From Staphylococcus nepalensis (GTDB lineage: Bacteria; Bacillota; Bacilli; Staphylococcales; Staphylococcaceae): a stretch of DNA of 64,000 nt. Below are positions 41,067 to 52,168 of this stretch, piece by piece; the first letter of the stretch is position 1; each line of letters opens with the position of its first letter. Under the pieces are notes generated by a model that had not been told where the DNA came from, ran no database searches, and saw only the letters and a list, made by a program, of their open reading frames with translations. The position numbers and the translations under genes were made by a program. The stretch spans positions 62,001-126,000 of the forward strand of contig NZ_BMCF01000006.1 in the NCBI RefSeq assembly GCF_014635045.1, read 5' to 3'.

Positions 41067-41106
41067 AGCCATGAAGAAACCTATCATGATAGGTTTCTTC
41101 ATGGCT
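41067..41106 (-). terminator. 40-bp perfect palindrome, terminator of OYE gene
   Basis: A gapless palindrome with arms AGCCATGAAGAAACCTATCA and complement. Read on the minus strand it is followed by ATTTTTTATC, so it ends the OYE transcript (stop at 41153). Confidence 0.8.
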
Positions 41107-41152
41107 TATCGCTAGTGTGTTTTATATGCTTTAGAACATCATTGAACTACTT

Positions 41153-42286
41153 TTATTTATTGTCAGTTCTTGGTAATGGGTAAAAGCCATTATTAAATTG
41201 TTCCCACAAGTTCGGTGGTAAATGATGTTTATCTGCTCTATTAGGGTCAAATTGAGATATAATTTCATCTTCTTTGCCCTCTCTAATTTTACTTACAAAA
41301 TTATAATCTAATAAAATTTCTCTTCCTAATGCAACAAGTTCTACGCCTGTTGATTCAATCGCTTCAATCGCTTGTTCAGCAGTGAAAATTGACCCGATAC
41401 CTACCAGCGGCATACGTCCATTAATCCAATCTAAAATTAATTTAATACGCTCTTGTCCTTTATATTGACCTTCACGTGTTTTTGAGTGAATATCCATTAA
41501 TGATACATGTAAATAATCTAATGGTTTTTCAATTAATTTTTTAATTAATTTTTCCGTTATTTCCATACTTATGCCTGGTGATTCAGCTTCTTCAGGAGAA
41601 AATCTATAACCAACGATAAAATCTTCATTGCCGTGCGTTTTAGCAGTTTCTGCTACTTCATCCACCACACGTAAAGCAAATTGATAGCGATTTTCTCCCC
41701 ATTCATCATTACGACGGTTATAATAAGGAGAAACAAATTGATGAATTAAATAGTGATTGGCACCGTGTATTTCAACACCATCAAAGCCTGCTTCAATTAC
41801 TCTTCGTGTAGCTTCACCAAATGCTTTGATTGTTGTTTCAATTTCATCTTCAGTAATTTCACGCGCATGGTGTTCTTCTTGTTCACCAAAACTTTTTAAT
41901 GATATAGGGCTTGGTGCCGCAACGTCACCATTAGGCGTTAAATTAGGTAATGATTGCGCGCCACCATGATGAATTTGAACGACTGCTTTTGCACCGTTTT
42001 TCTTCATTGCTTTTGCCAATCGTTTTAAACCTTCAAGATTAGAATCATGTGCTACAGAAGGTTGTCCAGGGAAAGCTTTACCTAAATCCGTCACATTACT
42101 TGCTGCTGAAATAGCTAAACCAACGTCTTTTGAACGTTGTTCCATATAGACAACTTCTTCATTTGAAATTGTTCCATCATCATTGGATGAAACATGTGTT
42201 AAAGGGGCGAGCACAAATCGATTATCTAATGTTACATTATTTGGTAATTTTAATTTTTCAAATAATGGTTGAAATTTTTTATTCAT
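41153..42286 (-). CDS. NADH:flavin oxidoreductase, old-yellow-enzyme family
   Basis: 377-aa FMN enzyme that reduces activated double bonds; the physiological substrate is unknown. OYE features: LPNNVTLDNRFVLAPLTHVSS at the FMN edge, VQIHHGGAQS, FDGVEIHGANHYLIHQFVSPYYNRR with the substrate-binding His/His-type pair, and the C-terminal phosphate-binding GIGSIF and ALGREIL. AGGAGG lies upstream of the ATG. It stands alone between two terminators. Confidence 0.9.
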   Translation of the reverse strand: MNKKFQPLFEKLKLPNNVTLDNRFVLAPLTHVSSNDDGTISNEEVVYMEQRSKDVGLAISAASNVTDLGKAFPGQPSVAHDSNLEGLKRLAKAMKKNGAKAVVQIHHGGAQSLPNLTPNGDVAAPSPISLKSFGEQEEHHAREITEDEIETTIKAFGEATRRVIEAGFDGVEIHGANHYLIHQFVSPYYNRRNDEWGENRYQFALRVVDEVAETAKTHGNEDFIVGYRFSPEEAESPGISMEITEKLIKKLIEKPLDYLHVSLMDIHSKTREGQYKGQERIKLILDWINGRMPLVGIGSIFTAEQAIEAIESTGVELVALGREILLDYNFVSKIREGKEDEIISQFDPNRADKHHLPPNLWEQFNNGFYPLPRTDNK

Positions 42287-42458
42287 TAAATTAAATCCTC
42301 CTAAAATTCAAAAATACTAAAGTGTCGTAATATCATCACTTTAAGTACTTTAATTCTAACTGCCTTAAATTCAAATATAAAACTATATGCTCACGCATAT
42401 AATTTTATGATTTTTCATATTACGCGTGCAACTCATATAGAACAATTTACTGTTATAT

Positions 42459-42501
42459 AAAAAATACTAACATCTTCAATGAAGATGTTAGTATTTTTTA
42501 A
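42459..42501 (-). terminator. Terminator overlapping S1-protein stop codon
   Basis: Perfect 19-bp arms AAAAAATACTAACATCTTC / complement around AAT. The hairpin includes the stop codon (42490-42488) of the S1-domain gene. Confidence 0.85.
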
Positions 42502-42889
42502 AAGATGATCGCTCATCTTTAATCGCGTCTTTGGACTGTTTAATCCAAACCGGTAAGCGTTCTTTAATTGTTTGAAACCCATATTTCTCGGTTTCTTTAA
42601 TTTCATCTAATACTGATTGTTTTTCTTTTTTACGTTCATAGTTTTTAAAATAGTCATTATCTTTTAAAGAAAGATTTAACTTACCTTCTTCATCAATTGA
42701 TATTACTTTCGCTTTTACAATTTGTCCTTCCGATAAAAACTTTTTTAAATTGTGGACGTAGTCATCCATAATTTCAGAAATATGGATTAATCCTTCAGTA
42801 TTGTCAGGGGTTTCTACAAAAGCGCCATACGGTTGAATACCAGTCACACGAACTTTAATATGTTGACCTACTTTATAGTGATTATTCAA
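42488..42889 (-). CDS. S1-domain RNA-binding protein (general stress protein 13 / CvfD type)
   Basis: 133-aa protein: an S1 RNA-binding domain (about 5-75: VGQHIKVRVTGIQPYGAFVE, TEGLIHISEI, KVISIDEEGKLNLSLK), then a basic, helical tail. Similar proteins (YugI/GSP13, pneumococcal CvfD) bind ribosomes or RNA and influence translation. The start is TTG 42889 behind AAGGGG (spacing 8), giving NNHYKVGQ. Monocistronic, with a terminator hairpin overlapping its stop. Confidence 0.85.
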   Translation of the reverse strand: MNNHYKVGQHIKVRVTGIQPYGAFVETPDNTEGLIHISEIMDDYVHNLKKFLSEGQIVKAKVISIDEEGKLNLSLKDNDYFKNYERKKEKQSVLDEIKETEKYGFQTIKERLPVWIKQSKDAIKDERSSFKKY

Positions 42890-43410
42890 CGTGATAACCC
42901 CTTAATTCGTTTTACTTAACAAGTTCATGATAGCATAAATCCTCTTAAGGTACTAACATTACCTAGAAAAATTTCACGATTTATTTAGAAATAAAGTAAA
43001 ATAGCCAACGTTAAATGAGAATCGAATGCATTTATGAAAGCTCTTACAGCACATGGGGATGTATTTATTAATTCTTTTATTTTTGACAATAAAATTAAAA
43101 AAGTCTGAATGCAGTAAAAACAACAAAAAGTTTCTCTGCATCCAGACTTAATTTTCATACTTTATATTTTTTATACATTCAAAGTCGGGTTCATATTTTT
43201 CAAGCAGATGTTATAATTTTATAACCTTCAAAAGCATAACTATAAATTGATTGAAACTGTTTTAACGTTTTGCAACGGTTATAAAACACCCATGATTATA
43301 TCAACACTATGCCATCTATTATTTGATTTGTATATGATACAACATTGAAACCAACCCATAACTGATATTATTCTATGTTCAAATCATTGCACTTATTGTA
43401 ATATTTGTTT
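42890..43410. other. Intergenic region ppiase / S1 gene
   Basis: 521 bases. It holds a hairpin at 43097-43148 with arms AAGTCTGAATGCAG and CTGCATCCAGACTT and an A/T-rich surround, perhaps the terminator of a short unannotated RNA or a read-through stop for the cyclophilin gene. The rest (43160-43400) is unassigned. Confidence 0.5.
43090..43155. terminator. Hairpin, probable terminator
   Basis: 14-bp arms with one mismatch around a 24-base loop, T-rich on both strands. It lies about 255 bases beyond the cyclophilin stop, unusually far. Confidence 0.55.
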
Positions 43411-44007
43411 TTATTTCTCAACCACGTCTATAGAATCGATTGTGATGTCATGCAATGGTTTATCTTGAGGTCCGACTTTAGTAGCTGCGATATCTTCTAA
43501 TGTTGCTTCTCCATCTATCAATTGACCAAATACTGTATGTTTTTGATCTAACCAAGGCGTACCACCTTTTTCTCCATAAGCTTTGACAATTGGTTCTGGC
43601 CATCCACCATCTGCAAGTTGACTTAGCATAGACTCAGGCACTTCTTTCATTTGAACGATAAAGAACTGCGAACCGTTTGTATTCGGGCCTGAGTTAGCCA
43701 TAGATAAAGCACCATATAAATTGAAGGCTTCTAATGAAAATTCATCTTCAAAAGGACCACCATAAATACTTTCACCGCCCATACCACTAGCAGTTGGATC
43801 TCCACCTTGAACCATAAAATCATTGATAACACGGTGGAAAGAAATACCATTATAATAACCATTTTTAGCGTGTGTTACAAAGTTTTCTACTGTTTTGGGT
43901 GCAACGTCAGGTAATAGTTTAAAAGTCATATCACCTTTATTTGTATGCATTACTAATTTTATTTCATTTTCATTTACTTCTGAATTTAACTGAGGATAGT
44001 TCGTCAT
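43411..44007 (-). CDS. Peptidyl-prolyl cis-trans isomerase, cyclophilin type
   Basis: 198-aa cytoplasmic cyclophilin that isomerises prolyl bonds. Catalytic Arg lies in [17 protein letters not shown], with [23 protein letters not shown] and the Trp-containing [11 protein letters not shown] loop present. ATG 44007 follows GGAG by seven bases; the frame is open 30 codons upstream without homology. An insertion ([23 protein letters not shown]) between the core motifs is typical of this staphylococcal form. Divergent from kapB. Confidence 0.95.
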   Translation of the reverse strand: MTNYPQLNSEVNENEIKLVMHTNKGDMTFKLLPDVAPKTVENFVTHAKNGYYNGISFHRVINDFMVQGGDPTASGMGGESIYGGPFEDEFSLEAFNLYGALSMANSGPNTNGSQFFIVQMKEVPESMLSQLADGGWPEPIVKAYGEKGGTPWLDQKHTVFGQLIDGEATLEDIAATKVGPQDKPLHDITIDSIDVVEK

Positions 44008-44074
44008 TTTTATTCTCCATTTCATGTTAAGATGATATATGTATTCTAACATAAAATGAAGGGAGTATTGAATT

Positions 44075-44455
44075 ATGTTATATCGTTTTGCACACAAAAC
44101 TGGAAGTTATGGCGTTTCAATCAAAGAAGAAGACGAGAACCAAGTATTAGTTCAAGTTGAACAAGTTATTAAACATCCAAAACAAGGTGATTTACATCAT
44201 CCAAACGAAACTGAAAATGTATTTTTCCATGAGCGCAAAGCTTTAAGCCAATTTGAAAAACGCTATACATCTAAGTCAAAACTAAGACCATTTAATGTAG
44301 AGGAAATGCCTTATATAGCATCCTTGCAACTCGCAATTTCAAATTTGGAAAGTAAATTAAAAGCAGAAAACACAGCCTTTGCTAAAATGTCACTTGAGAA
44401 TTTAAGCCGTTTAAAGGAAGATTATTCAATCCAATATAAAAAATTTTTTGAATAA
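44075..44455 (+). CDS. kapB: Kinase-associated protein B (KapB)
   Basis: 126-aa protein of the KapB family, named for a Bacillus factor linked to sporulation kinase KinB. The N-terminal half forms a small beta domain ([17 protein letters not shown]); the C-terminal half is helical ([27 protein letters not shown]). There is no signal peptide or lipobox, so the usual name lipoprotein does not fit this sequence. Staphylococci do not sporulate, so the role here is unknown. ATG follows GGGAG. Confidence 0.82.
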   Translation: MLYRFAHKTGSYGVSIKEEDENQVLVQVEQVIKHPKQGDLHHPNETENVFFHERKALSQFEKRYTSKSKLRPFNVEEMPYIASLQLAISNLESKLKAENTAFAKMSLENLSRLKEDYSIQYKKFFE

Positions 44456-44543
44456 AAATACCTTGTTTCTTCTTATTTAAAATAAACTTTAAATATAAGC
44501 TCTGCAAGGGTTGGCGTTGTTTTTCAGATTAGTGTTATTCATG

Positions 44544-44549
44544 TATAAT
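44544..44549 (+). promoter_or_regulatory. -10 element of mnh operon
   Basis: TATAAT 36 bases before the mnhA ATG; no strong -35 is visible 17 bases upstream (TTTTCA). Confidence 0.45.
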
Positions 44550-44584
44550 GGCTTTACACTATTTTTTAAAAGGAGGATAAAATA

Positions 44585-47002
44585 ATGAGTTTGATACATA
44601 TAGCGGTCTTATTACCGTTAATATTTGCACTCATTATTCCATTTGTATATCGCATATATAAGCGAATACATTTAGGATGGTTTGTGTTACCTATCCCCGT
44701 CGTCTTATTTATTTATTTTCTTTCAGACATTTCGACTACAATGTCAGGAAATAACGTAGTACATAAAGCAAATTGGATGCCTCACTTTGGCATGAATTTC
44801 GATTTATACGTTGATGGGTTAGGCTTACTATTCAGTTTATTAATAACTGGTATTGGAAGCTTAATTGTATTATATTCTATTAGTTATTTAAGTCGACAAG
44901 AGCAATTAGGTCATTTTTATTGTTACCTATTGCTTTTTATGGGTGCCATGTTAGGCGTTGTATTATCAGATAACATTATTATTTTGTATCTGTTTTGGGA
45001 GTTAACTTCTTTTTCTAGTTTTCTACTAATTTCATTTTGGAGAACGAAACAAGCATCTATTTATGGGGCACAAAAATCAATGCTCATCACAGTACTAGGC
45101 GGCCTTTCACTGCTTGGTGGACTCATCTTATTATCACTTGCAGGCGGATCTACAAGTATTCAAACGTTAATTGGCAATGCGTCAGAAATACAAACAAGTC
45201 CTTTCTTTATACTATCTATGATATTTGTAATTATTGGCGCGATGACAAAATCAGCCCAATTTCCATTCTACGTTTGGTTACCAGATGCTATGGAAGCTCC
45301 TACGCCCGTCAGTGCTTACTTACACTCAGCGACAATGGTTAAAGCAGGTCTTTACTTAGTTGCCCGTATGACGCCAATCTTTGCACTTTCTCAAGGCTGG
45401 ATTTGGACGATTACCGCAGTAGGCTTAATCACGTTATTCTGGGCCTCATTAAACGCAACAAAACAGCAAGATTTAAAAGGCATTCTTGCTTTTTCAACAG
45501 TGTCTCAATTAGGTATGATTATGGCAATGTTGGGCATTGGTGCAGTAAGTTACCATTTTGAAGGTGCGGATAGCCAAATTTATGTAGCTGCATTTACGGC
45601 TGCTGTGTTTCATCTTATCAACCATGCTACTTTTAAAGGTGCCTTGTTTATGGTAACAGGTGCTATAGATCATAGTACTGGGACGCGTGATGTAAATAAA
45701 CTTGGTGGTTTAATCACTATTATGCCAATTTCATTCACAATCACGATTATTACATCACTAAGTATGGCAGGCATTCCACCATTTAATGGATTCTTATCAA
45801 AAGAAAAATTCCTTGAAAGTATGATTGAAGTTACACATGCTAATATATTCAGTTTAAATAGTATTGGCATACTTATTCCAATTGTAGCTATCCTAGGCAG
45901 CGTATTTACTTTTGTCTATTCTGTTAGATTTATCGGACAGATATTCTTAGGTAGTTACAAACCTGATTCATTACCTAAGCCAGCTCATGAAGTTTCAAAA
46001 TTAATGTTAATATCACCGAGTATTTTAGCAATACTAGTGATTGTTTTTGGTTTCTTCCCTTCAATATTGACAGGATCGATTATTGAACCTGCAGTTAACG
46101 CAATAAGTCACACTACAGGAACAACAGCTGAGTTTCATATGTTCCACGGATTTACGCCGGCCTTTTTCTCAACATTAGGCATATATATAGTTGGCATATT
46201 ATTAATCTTTAGTTTCGGTTATTGGATTAGCTTATTAAAAGCGCAACCTACAAAACTAACAATCAACTATTGGTATAATAAATTAGGCGCGGTTACGCCA
46301 AGCTTTTCGAGCCAATTTACAAACACATATGTTACAGGATTTACACGTAATAACTTATTAATGATTTTTGCATCATTAATCATTATCACGCTTGTGACAT
46401 TACTAGTAACGCCGTTCAGTATCAATTTTAAAGATGTTAGCGAAATAAGACCATTTGAATTAATCATCGTAGTCATTATCATTACGGCTGCTTCTATGAT
46501 TATATTCGCTCGTTCTCGCTTATTTAGTATTATTATGGCGAGTGCTGTAGGTTATGCAGTAGCTATTTTCTTTATTTTCTTTGGTGCACCAGACTTAGCA
46601 CTCACACAATTTGTTGTAGAGTCGATTTCTACAGCATTGTTCTTATTATGTTTCTATCATTTACCAAACTTAAACCGACACAATGAAACACCTTCATATA
46701 AATGGTTAAACGCAATTATCGCCATAGGTGCTGGCCTTGTGGTTACTGTATTAGGTTTGATCGCCTATGGTAATAGACATTTTGGTTCAATTGGCGAATT
46801 CTATAAAGATCATGTATATGATTTGGCACATGGAACAAACATGGTTAACGTTATTCTCGTTGACTTCCGTGGTACCGATACATTATTTGAATCTTCAGTG
46901 CTTGGTATTGCCGGATTAGGTGTTTATACAATGATTAAACTTCGTTATAAAAATAAATCAAATGATGAAGGAGGAACTCACATTGAAAAGACAGAAGAAT
47001 AA
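44585..47002 (+). CDS. mnhA: Na+/H+ antiporter subunit A (MnhA/MrpA)
   Basis: Largest subunit of the multi-subunit Mrp-type antiporter that expels Na+ in exchange for protons. 805 aa, about 20 membrane helices. The NuoL-like part includes [46 protein letters not shown] and [13 protein letters not shown]; the C-terminal part carries the MrpB-like extension ([42 protein letters not shown]). ATG follows AGGAGG. First of seven overlapping genes. Confidence 0.97.
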   Translation: MSLIHIAVLLPLIFALIIPFVYRIYKRIHLGWFVLPIPVVLFIYFLSDISTTMSGNNVVHKANWMPHFGMNFDLYVDGLGLLFSLLITGIGSLIVLYSISYLSRQEQLGHFYCYLLLFMGAMLGVVLSDNIIILYLFWELTSFSSFLLISFWRTKQASIYGAQKSMLITVLGGLSLLGGLILLSLAGGSTSIQTLIGNASEIQTSPFFILSMIFVIIGAMTKSAQFPFYVWLPDAMEAPTPVSAYLHSATMVKAGLYLVARMTPIFALSQGWIWTITAVGLITLFWASLNATKQQDLKGILAFSTVSQLGMIMAMLGIGAVSYHFEGADSQIYVAAFTAAVFHLINHATFKGALFMVTGAIDHSTGTRDVNKLGGLITIMPISFTITIITSLSMAGIPPFNGFLSKEKFLESMIEVTHANIFSLNSIGILIPIVAILGSVFTFVYSVRFIGQIFLGSYKPDSLPKPAHEVSKLMLISPSILAILVIVFGFFPSILTGSIIEPAVNAISHTTGTTAEFHMFHGFTPAFFSTLGIYIVGILLIFSFGYWISLLKAQPTKLTINYWYNKLGAVTPSFSSQFTNTYVTGFTRNNLLMIFASLIIITLVTLLVTPFSINFKDVSEIRPFELIIVVIIITAASMIIFARSRLFSIIMASAVGYAVAIFFIFFGAPDLALTQFVVESISTALFLLCFYHLPNLNRHNETPSYKWLNAIIAIGAGLVVTVLGLIAYGNRHFGSIGEFYKDHVYDLAHGTNMVNVILVDFRGTDTLFESSVLGIAGLGVYTMIKLRYKNKSNDEGGTHIEKTEE

Positions 47003-47411
47003 TTTAATTTTCCAATATTCAGCAATTGTGATTTTCTTCTTAATCGTTATGTTTGGTTTACATCTGTTCTTAACAGGACACTATACACCCGGCGGCGGTT
47101 TCGTTGGCGGCTTATTATTGTCCAGTTCACTTGTAATCATTTCTGTCGCATTCGATATTAAGACAATGCGCAAAATATATCCATGGGATTTCAAAAAACT
47201 CATTGGTATAGGCTTATTCTTTTGTTTAGCCACACCAATGGCAAGTTGGTTATACAATAAAAACTTCTTTACACATACACCCTTTGAAATTCCATTAGTA
47301 ATTTTAAAACCAATAGAAATGCATACTGCGACCTTTTTTGATTTAGGTGTTTTGTGTGCTGTCGTTGGTACAATAATGACTATAATATTAGCGATTGGAG
47401 AGAATGAGTAA
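46983..47411 (+). CDS. mnhB: Na+/H+ antiporter subunit B (MnhB)
   Basis: 142-aa membrane subunit with four helices and the diagnostic [20 protein letters not shown] motif. The start is TTG 46983, eight bases after GGAGG, giving the usual 142 aa; it overlaps mnhA by 20 bases. An upstream ATG (46962) is open but lies before the ribosome site. It ends at 47411, sharing one base with the mnhC start. Confidence 0.93.
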   Translation: MKRQKNNLIFQYSAIVIFFLIVMFGLHLFLTGHYTPGGGFVGGLLLSSSLVIISVAFDIKTMRKIYPWDFKKLIGIGLFFCLATPMASWLYNKNFFTHTPFEIPLVILKPIEMHTATFFDLGVLCAVVGTIMTIILAIGENE

Positions 47412-47758
47412 TGGAAATAGTGATGATTTTTGTTTGTGGTATTCTCACTGCAATGAGCGTCTACCTCATTCTTTCTAAAAGTTTGATTCGTATCATTATT
47501 GGGACTACTTTACAAACACATACAGCCAATTTATTTTTAATAACTATGGGTGGTCTTAAAAAAGGTGAAGTGCCTATTTATGAAAAAGGGATCACTTCAT
47601 ATGTGGACCCCATCCCTCAAGCACTTATATTAACAGCAATAGTCATTTCTTTTTCTGTCACAGCGTTTTTCTTAGTATTAGCTTTTAGAAGTTATAAAGA
47701 ATTGGGCACAGACAACGTAGAAAGCATGAAAGGAGTGCTAGATGATGATAGAAAGTAA
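47411..47758 (+). CDS. mnhC: Na+/H+ antiporter subunit C (MnhC)
   Basis: 115-aa NuoK-like subunit with three membrane helices: [53 protein letters not shown], and the tail [14 protein letters not shown]. The start overlaps the mnhB stop (TAATG) and the end overlaps mnhD by 14 bases. Confidence 0.95.
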   Translation: MEIVMIFVCGILTAMSVYLILSKSLIRIIIGTTLQTHTANLFLITMGGLKKGEVPIYEKGITSYVDPIPQALILTAIVISFSVTAFFLVLAFRSYKELGTDNVESMKGVLDDDRK

Positions 47759-49241
47759 CCTTATTATTTCACTACTCGTCATACCAATGTTAACCATTAT
47801 CGCACTCATATTCATTGGTAAACGCCCGAAAATAAAGCGTTACGTTGCTTTATCAGGTACAGCAATCACATTGATTTTTGCATTTATTAATTTAAAAAAT
47901 GTATTAAAACACGGACCAATCAAACTTGAACTCGGTTCTTGGGAGGCTCCTTACAGTATTGTATTTGTACTTGATATATTTAGTGCCCTACTTGTAATCA
48001 CTAGTTTAATTGTAACAATGTTGATTATTTTATATTCATACCAATCCGTAGGTATTGAACGTGAAACATATTACTACTATTTCGCAATTATGTTTATGCT
48101 TACAGGTGTTATAGGGTCATTTATCACAGGCGATATTTTCAACCTTTTCGTATTCTTCGAAGTATTTTTAATGGCATCTTACATATTGCTAGTCATCGGT
48201 GGTACGAAGGTACAATTAAGTGAAACAATTAAATATGTACTTGTAAATGTGACATCCTCTGCTTTCTTTGTTATTGCAGTTGCCATGCTTTATTCAGTCG
48301 TTGGTACATTGAATTTGGCAGATATTAGTGAAAAATTAAGCCAATTGTCAGCGCAAGATAAAGGGATTATTAGTATCATCTTTATTATGTTCATCTTTGT
48401 CTTTGCTACTAAAGCAGGTGTTTTCCCAATGTACATTTGGCTACCGGGCGCGTATTACGCTCCACCAATAGCGATTATTGCATTCTTTGGTGCATTGTTA
48501 ACAAAGGTTGGTGTATATGCGATTGCAAGAACGGCGAGCCTATTCTTTGGTGAGTCATCAAACTTTTCTCTATACACAATTTTATTTCTAGCGTTACTCA
48601 CAATTATTTTTGGTTGTGTAGGAGCAGTAAGTTATTTCGACACTAAAAAAATCATCATTTACAATATTATGGTTGCCGTAGGTGTCATCTTAGTGGGAAT
48701 TGCGATGATGAATCAAGCCGGCATGATGGGCGCAATCTATTACACTTTACATGATATGCTCATTAAAGCAGCCCTTTTCTTCTTAATCGGTGTCATGTAT
48801 AAAATTACAAAAACGCATGATTTACGTCAATATGGTGGCTTAATCAAACATTATCCTGTATTAGGGTGGACATTCTTTATCGCTGCATTAAGCTTAGCAG
48901 GTATTCCGCCGTTAAGTGGTTTTTACGGAAAATATTATATTGTTCAAGCCACTTTTGAAAAAGGCTTCTACATTAGTGGTATAATCGTATTATTATCTAG
49001 TCTTGTAGTACTTTATTCTGTCATTCGCATTTTCTTAAAAGGTTTCTTTGGAGAACCTGAAGGTTATGAAGTGAATCCTAAACTTCAATATAAAGGGGTG
49101 CTTGCAGTAGCGGTCGTTTCAGTTGCTATTTCTGTATTATTCGGATTATCTGCTGATTTCTTACACCCAATTATTAAAGATGCTGCTGAAACTTTCTACA
49201 ATCCTAGTGTTTATATTGATAGCGTATTGGGGGGAGAATAG
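47745..49241 (+). CDS. mnhD: Na+/H+ antiporter subunit D (MnhD)
   Basis: NuoM/N-like proton-conducting subunit, 498 aa from ATG 47745 (ATG 47742 gives one more residue). About 14 helices, with [38 protein letters not shown] (key Lys), [15 protein letters not shown] and [28 protein letters not shown] upstream serves as ribosome site within mnhC. Confidence 0.95.
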   Translation: MIESNLIISLLVIPMLTIIALIFIGKRPKIKRYVALSGTAITLIFAFINLKNVLKHGPIKLELGSWEAPYSIVFVLDIFSALLVITSLIVTMLIILYSYQSVGIERETYYYYFAIMFMLTGVIGSFITGDIFNLFVFFEVFLMASYILLVIGGTKVQLSETIKYVLVNVTSSAFFVIAVAMLYSVVGTLNLADISEKLSQLSAQDKGIISIIFIMFIFVFATKAGVFPMYIWLPGAYYAPPIAIIAFFGALLTKVGVYAIARTASLFFGESSNFSLYTILFLALLTIIFGCVGAVSYFDTKKIIIYNIMVAVGVILVGIAMMNQAGMMGAIYYTLHDMLIKAALFFLIGVMYKITKTHDLRQYGGLIKHYPVLGWTFFIAALSLAGIPPLSGFYGKYYIVQATFEKGFYISGIIVLLSSLVVLYSVIRIFLKGFFGEPEGYEVNPKLQYKGVLAVAVVSVAISVLFGLSADFLHPIIKDAAETFYNPSVYIDSVLGGE

Positions 49242-49242
49242 T

Positions 49243-50349
<1,107 letters not shown>

Positions 50350-50893
50350 CACCGTTAAATAATGCATATATAACAATGAACAATGGAGTTATAACACCTT
50401 CATTCGATATACTCCCTCTAAAGAAACACTTAAACAGTGAAAACGTTAGAGGGGGTTATTTTTATGATTTAAAATTAACAGTAATGTTTATACTACCTTA
50501 CTAACACTTACATAAAAGTGATTCACCTTCACAAAGCGTTACACGAGCTTAAACCCTTGCTAAAGTGCTACTCATCTTCATAAATGAAAAAGTATCGCTT
50601 TAACAGTCAGATGCTCCCAATACGATATTCAAAGCTGAAATGTTTTATATACCAAAGCCTCGCCTCACTCCCTAACCACCCTCCATATTAAAACTTCAAG
50701 TTTAACTCCAGATGCTTTGTTACAAGCAAATTGGAGCAATAAGCTACTTTTTTCGAAAAACAACACTATCTCATACTGATCTTTTTATTTTCCAGACCGC
50801 TCATTTCACATTAGAGCTTTATAAAATATTGATTATTGCTCAATTCAATGATATATTAAATCGTAATAATTTCGTTTTAAAGGAGTTGGAATA
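50350..50893. other. Intergenic region after mnh operon
   Basis: 544 bases. It holds the mnh terminator (50412-50463); 50470-50880 carries no credible gene. A 60-codon frame (50712-50894) has no ribosome site and overlaps the next start. Confidence 0.5.
50412..50463 (+). terminator. Terminator of mnh operon
   Basis: Arms CTCCCTCTAA and TTAGAGGGGG with a 24-base loop, then TTATTTTTAT, about 60 bases after mnhG. Confidence 0.7.
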
Positions 50894-52042
50894 ATGTCTA
50901 CTTGGACAATCATCGGCGGCGGTATTCAGGCAGTAACAATTGCTATCAAACTAAAGACTTTAGGCATTAAGACACATGAGTTGAATATTATTGATCCACA
51001 TCATAGTCTTTGCGAACAGTTTAATCATTATACAAAAAGGATTGAAATGCCCTATTTGCGATCTCCATGTGTACATCATATTCACCCTAACCCTTTTCAT
51101 TTAAATCAATTCGCTAAATATCATCAATATGTTAATGCTAGCTATGGTTCATACAAACGCCCCAACAGAAATTTATTTATGGACCATATTCATAGTCTTT
51201 TACACGAATTTGAACTGAATCAGAGTCACACGGTTGCTTTTGCTAATCAAATTATACTCAAAGAAAAACAATGGTGCGTTAGGCTTTCAAATCAACAATT
51301 TCTAAAGTCGGATTATGTTGTTATCGCTAATGGTTGTAATCATGAGCCATACATACCGTCCACATTTAAAAATGCACCTGACGTCTCCCATATATTTGAT
51401 TCAGAGATAGATATCGATAAAATCGTTTCTCATGTAGTTGGCAGTGGTATTTCAGCGGCACATTTAACTTTAAAATTATTAAAAAAACAGGCACATTCAA
51501 TCATTCATCTTTGGACAAATAAACCTCTTGATGTGCATGATTTTGATGCAGATGCTGGTTGGCTAGGCCCTAAAAAAATGACGCCCTTCAATAATATTGT
51601 TGATCCTAAAACCAAATTAGCAATTATAAAAGAGGAAAGACATCAAGGTTCTATGCCTAAGGAGTTGTATCTAAGGCTTAAAAAATATGTTAAACAAGGC
51701 CGGTTAATGATTCATATAAATGAATTAAAAGAAATTCATCGCCATCATATTTATACAGACCATCATTCCATATATTACGACCACATCTTTTTAGCTACCG
51801 GGTTTAAAGATACAATCATGCAACAACCAATAATTAAGCAGTTAGTTCAACTATATAACGCACCAGTCTCAAATGCAGGCTTACCTTCCATCACTACCAA
51901 TTTAGAATGGTTGCCCAATTTATTTGTGGCAGGTGGTTTAGCTGACTTACAACTTGGTCCTTTTGCAAGGAATATCATGGGTGGGCGTGAAGCTGCCAAC
52001 CGCATTGGCGCCTTATTATTATTAAAAGAAAAAATAAGATAA
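50894..52042 (+). CDS. FAD/NAD(P)-binding oxidoreductase, monooxygenase-like
   Basis: 382-aa flavoprotein. The N-terminal FAD fingerprint is WTIIGGGIQAVTIAIKL; a second nucleotide fold reads HVVGSGISAAHLTLKLL (about 184-200), followed by LATGFKDT, as in lysine/ornithine N-monooxygenase-like and flavin-containing monooxygenase-like proteins. The C-terminal FVAGGLADLQLGPFARNIMGGREAANRI is well conserved in this group. No siderophore genes are nearby, so the substrate is unknown. ATG follows AAGGAG by eight bases; no operon partner. Confidence 0.78.
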   Translation: MSTWTIIGGGIQAVTIAIKLKTLGIKTHELNIIDPHHSLCEQFNHYTKRIEMPYLRSPCVHHIHPNPFHLNQFAKYHQYVNASYGSYKRPNRNLFMDHIHSLLHEFELNQSHTVAFANQIILKEKQWCVRLSNQQFLKSDYVVIANGCNHEPYIPSTFKNAPDVSHIFDSEIDIDKIVSHVVGSGISAAHLTLKLLKKQAHSIIHLWTNKPLDVHDFDADAGWLGPKKMTPFNNIVDPKTKLAIIKEERHQGSMPKELYLRLKKYVKQGRLMIHINELKEIHRHHIYTDHHSIYYDHIFLATGFKDTIMQQPIIKQLVQLYNAPVSNAGLPSITTNLEWLPNLFVAGGLADLQLGPFARNIMGGREAANRIGALLLLKEKIR

Positions 52043-52049
52043 TCAATTA

Positions 52050-52107
52050 AAAAAACAGGCACATGAAACGCAAATAGTTAATTTGGTTTCATATGCCTGT
52101 CTATTAT
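52050..52107 (+). terminator. Terminator after FAD oxidoreductase gene
   Basis: Arms ACAGGCACATGAAAC / GTTTCATATGCCTGT (one mismatch) with an A-run before and T-rich sequence after. Confidence 0.75.
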
Positions 52108-52168
52108 AGTTATTTTTTCAAATACATGTTAGCGTAATTCTATAAATCGTCAATTAATTTATACTTCG

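Larger units (their letters stand above)
40569..41152. other. Intergenic region upstream of rocD
   Basis: 584 bases, A/T-rich. It contains a CodY-like palindrome (40656-40670), a cre-like site (40740-40755) and the long hairpin at 41067-41106. The stretch 40760-41060 shows nothing I can name. Confidence 0.5.

Noticed and set aside
40992..41183. 63-codon ORF across the OYE terminator
   Set aside because: It runs through the perfect palindrome and into the 3' end of the opposite-strand gene; no ribosome site.
50712..50894. 60-codon ORF ahead of the FAD oxidoreductase
   Set aside because: No ribosome site, no recognisable family, and its end overlaps the well-supported start at 50894.
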